Shown here piece after piece: positions 62,915-64,000 of a stretch of 64,000 nucleotides of DNA. The position numbers and the translations under genes are program-made. Below the pieces are notes generated by a model, which was not told the origin of the DNA, ran no database searches, and was given only the letters and a program-made list of their open reading frames with translations. The stretch lies in contig NZ_AWSA01000016.1 of NCBI RefSeq assembly GCF_000576595.1, positions 33,754-97,753 of the forward strand, written 5' to 3'. Each line of letters starts with the position of its first letter. Positions within the stretch are counted from its first letter, which is position 1. This stretch comes from Intrasporangium oryzae NRRL B-24470. GTDB taxonomy: Bacteria; Actinomycetota; Actinomycetes; Actinomycetales; Dermatophilaceae.

Positions 62915-64000
62915 TCAGGGTTGGAACGTCATGACCAGAGCGGCCCAGGTCCCCTTGGTGGTCCCGTCGGCCCTGTACGTGCCGGTGGTCGTCGGGAGCT
63001 GGTACGCACGTCCGAGGTTGGTCGCCCCGGTCGCGAGTGGGCCGAGCGCCGTCCACGATGTCCCCCACGTCGGGTTCGTGGAGCTGGTGAACGCTGCCAC
63101 GACGCCCAGTACGACCTCACGCGGCGACGTCGTCGTCGCCGTCAGGCCGGACGAGAAGGCTGCGGTGGTGCCGGTGGCTGCAGCAGTGCGATCGACGCGG
63201 GTCACACCAGTGAGCTCGTCGACGACCATCCGAGACGTGCTCGAGCCCGGGAAGGAGGCCGTGATCTTGGCGTTGGGCGCCAAGGCGTTCGTGGCGCGGC
63301 CGGAGAGCACGACCAGCCGTCCGCCGCTGACCGCGACGTCACGCACGACGGTATAGGTGTTGCCCGCGGAGTCCGTCGCCGAGACGGCACCGTTGGACTT
63401 CGTGGCGATCTGAACGCTCACGACGAGCAGGTCGCCCTGCCGGACGCCTGCGGCGGGGGCCACGGTCACGACGGCCGAGCTCTTCGACGACGTCGCTGAG
63501 GTCGTCCCGACGAGCGCCACCCAGGCTGGGGCGGGGCTGGCCGTGACCGTCTGTCGGGCGGTCGCGCTCAGGCCCGAGGTGTTGGTGACGGCGACGGTGA
63601 CGGTGTAGGCGCCGGCCGCCGCGTACGTGTGGTTCGCGGTGGGGGAGGCCTGGGCGGGCAGAGTGGTGCCGTCGCCGAAGTCGAAGGCGTAGGTCAGGGT
63701 CTGTCCTTGCGGGTCCGTGGAGGCGCCGGCGTCGGCAGTCACCGCGAGGGGAGCGATGCCGCTGGTCGGCGTGACACCGATCTGGGCCACAGGGGGTTGT
63801 GGGGCGGTGGCGGTGACGGTCTGCTGGGCGGTCGCGCTCAGGCCCGAGGTGTTGGTGACGGTGACGGTGACGGTGTAGGCGCCGGCCGTCGGGTAGGAGT
63901 GGGTGGCAGTGGGGGAGGCTTGCGCAGGCAACGTGGTGCCGTCGCCGAAGTCGAAGGCGTAGGTCAGCGCCTGGCCCTGCGGGTCGCTGGAGGCGCCGGC
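62915..64000 (-). CDS. PKD-repeat protein, 5' partial
   Basis: The gene runs off the right edge: its start lies beyond 64000, and the frame stays open to the edge. At least 361 residues are visible: two PKD domains of 90 residues each (DPQGQTLTYAFDFGDGTTLPA, then HTYAAAGAYTVTVAVTN), followed by a ~195-residue C-terminal domain (GDLLVVSVQIATKSNGAVSA, VVDELTGVTRVDRTAAATGT). PKD domains mediate surface binding of sugars or proteins; the whole is likely secreted or surface-attached, but no signal is visible here. Confidence 0.85.
   Translation of the reverse strand, partial: AGASSDPQGQALTYAFDFGDGTTLPAQASPTATHSYPTAGAYTVTVTVTNTSGLSATAQQTVTATAPQPPVAQIGVTPTSGIAPLAVTADAGASTDPQGQTLTYAFDFGDGTTLPAQASPTANHTYAAAGAYTVTVAVTNTSGLSATARQTVTASPAPAWVALVGTTSATSSKSSAVVTVAPAAGVRQGDLLVVSVQIATKSNGAVSATDSAGNTYTVVRDVAVSGGRLVVLSGRATNALAPNAKITASFPGSSTSRMVVDELTGVTRVDRTAAATGTTAAFSSGLTATTTSPREVVLGVVAAFTSSTNPTWGTSWTALGPLATGATNLGRAYQLPTTTGTYRADGTTKGTWAALVMTFQP
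63556..64000. repeat. 270-bp tandem repeat encoding PKD domains
   Basis: The DNA repeats with a period of 270 bp (for example GGGCGGTCGCGCTCAGGCCC at 63556 and 63826), one repeat per PKD domain. High identity between copies suggests recent expansion or gene conversion. The next copy begins before the right edge. Confidence 0.85.

Overview
The window is a 64 kb piece of chromosome from a high-GC Gram-positive actinobacterium, most likely Intrasporangiaceae or a close Micrococcineae relative (family level is inference). Evidence: strong GC bias at third codon positions, many GTG starts, many apparently leaderless genes, a hemE/hemY/hemQ set of the coproporphyrin-dependent heme pathway, DUF3000, DUF1707, DUF4349 and BrkB/YihY genes, and two PPK2-type polyphosphate kinases. 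I see no phage, insertion sequence or CRISPR array.

Layout. 1-13.7 kb: an APC permease (5' end outside the window), an Fe-S RNA methyltransferase, a nucleotidyltransferase-fold gene, aconitase behind a perfect palindromic operator, a tandem pair of C39-like peptidases (one Tat-exported), a VOC protein, and dxs. 13.8-25.2 kb: an AI-2E family transporter, a complete branched-chain-type ABC operon (livK-G-F-H-M plus an alpha/beta hydrolase, with 4-nt overlaps), a convergent PucR/GAF regulator, 3-hydroxybutyrate dehydrogenase and another hydrolase. 25.2-26.7 kb: a fluoride-defence operon crcB-DUF190-crcB led by a fluoride riboswitch that appears to mask the ribosome-binding site. 26.8-32.3 kb: MBL-fold hydrolase, PhzF-like isomerase, a MurA-like enolpyruvyl transferase fused to an XRE helix-turn-helix with its own palindrome, and a TetR-controlled SnoaL-like/NmrA-like pair. 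32.4-37.8 kb: fadA-fadB beta-oxidation operon, an RNase D-like exonuclease and DUF3000. 37.9-45 kb: hemE, murJ, DUF4349, hemY, hemQ, DUF1707, msrB.

45-64 kb: an anchored hypothetical protein, an alpha/beta hydrolase, a RibD-like reductase divergent from ppk2 across a 7-bp tandem repeat, AidB-like acyl-CoA dehydrogenase, YihY, a tRNA Gly-Cys-Val cluster followed by a series of hairpins, a second ppk2, two PAP2 phosphatases, a membrane-anchored diacylglycerol-kinase-like protein coupled to a SulP transporter, an unknown gene ending in a duplicated stop region, a LysR regulator divergent from gabT-gabD (GABA degradation), and a secreted-type PKD-repeat protein whose start lies outside the window.

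The signals I find most worth following are: a 7-mer GTATGCC/GGCATAC present about 39 times (about 6 expected) in all reading frames and in intergenic DNA; the fluoride riboswitch; the XRE-MurA fusion and its operator; the aconitase operator; and at least 14 genes with a -10-like hexamer exactly 7-12 nt before the start codon.
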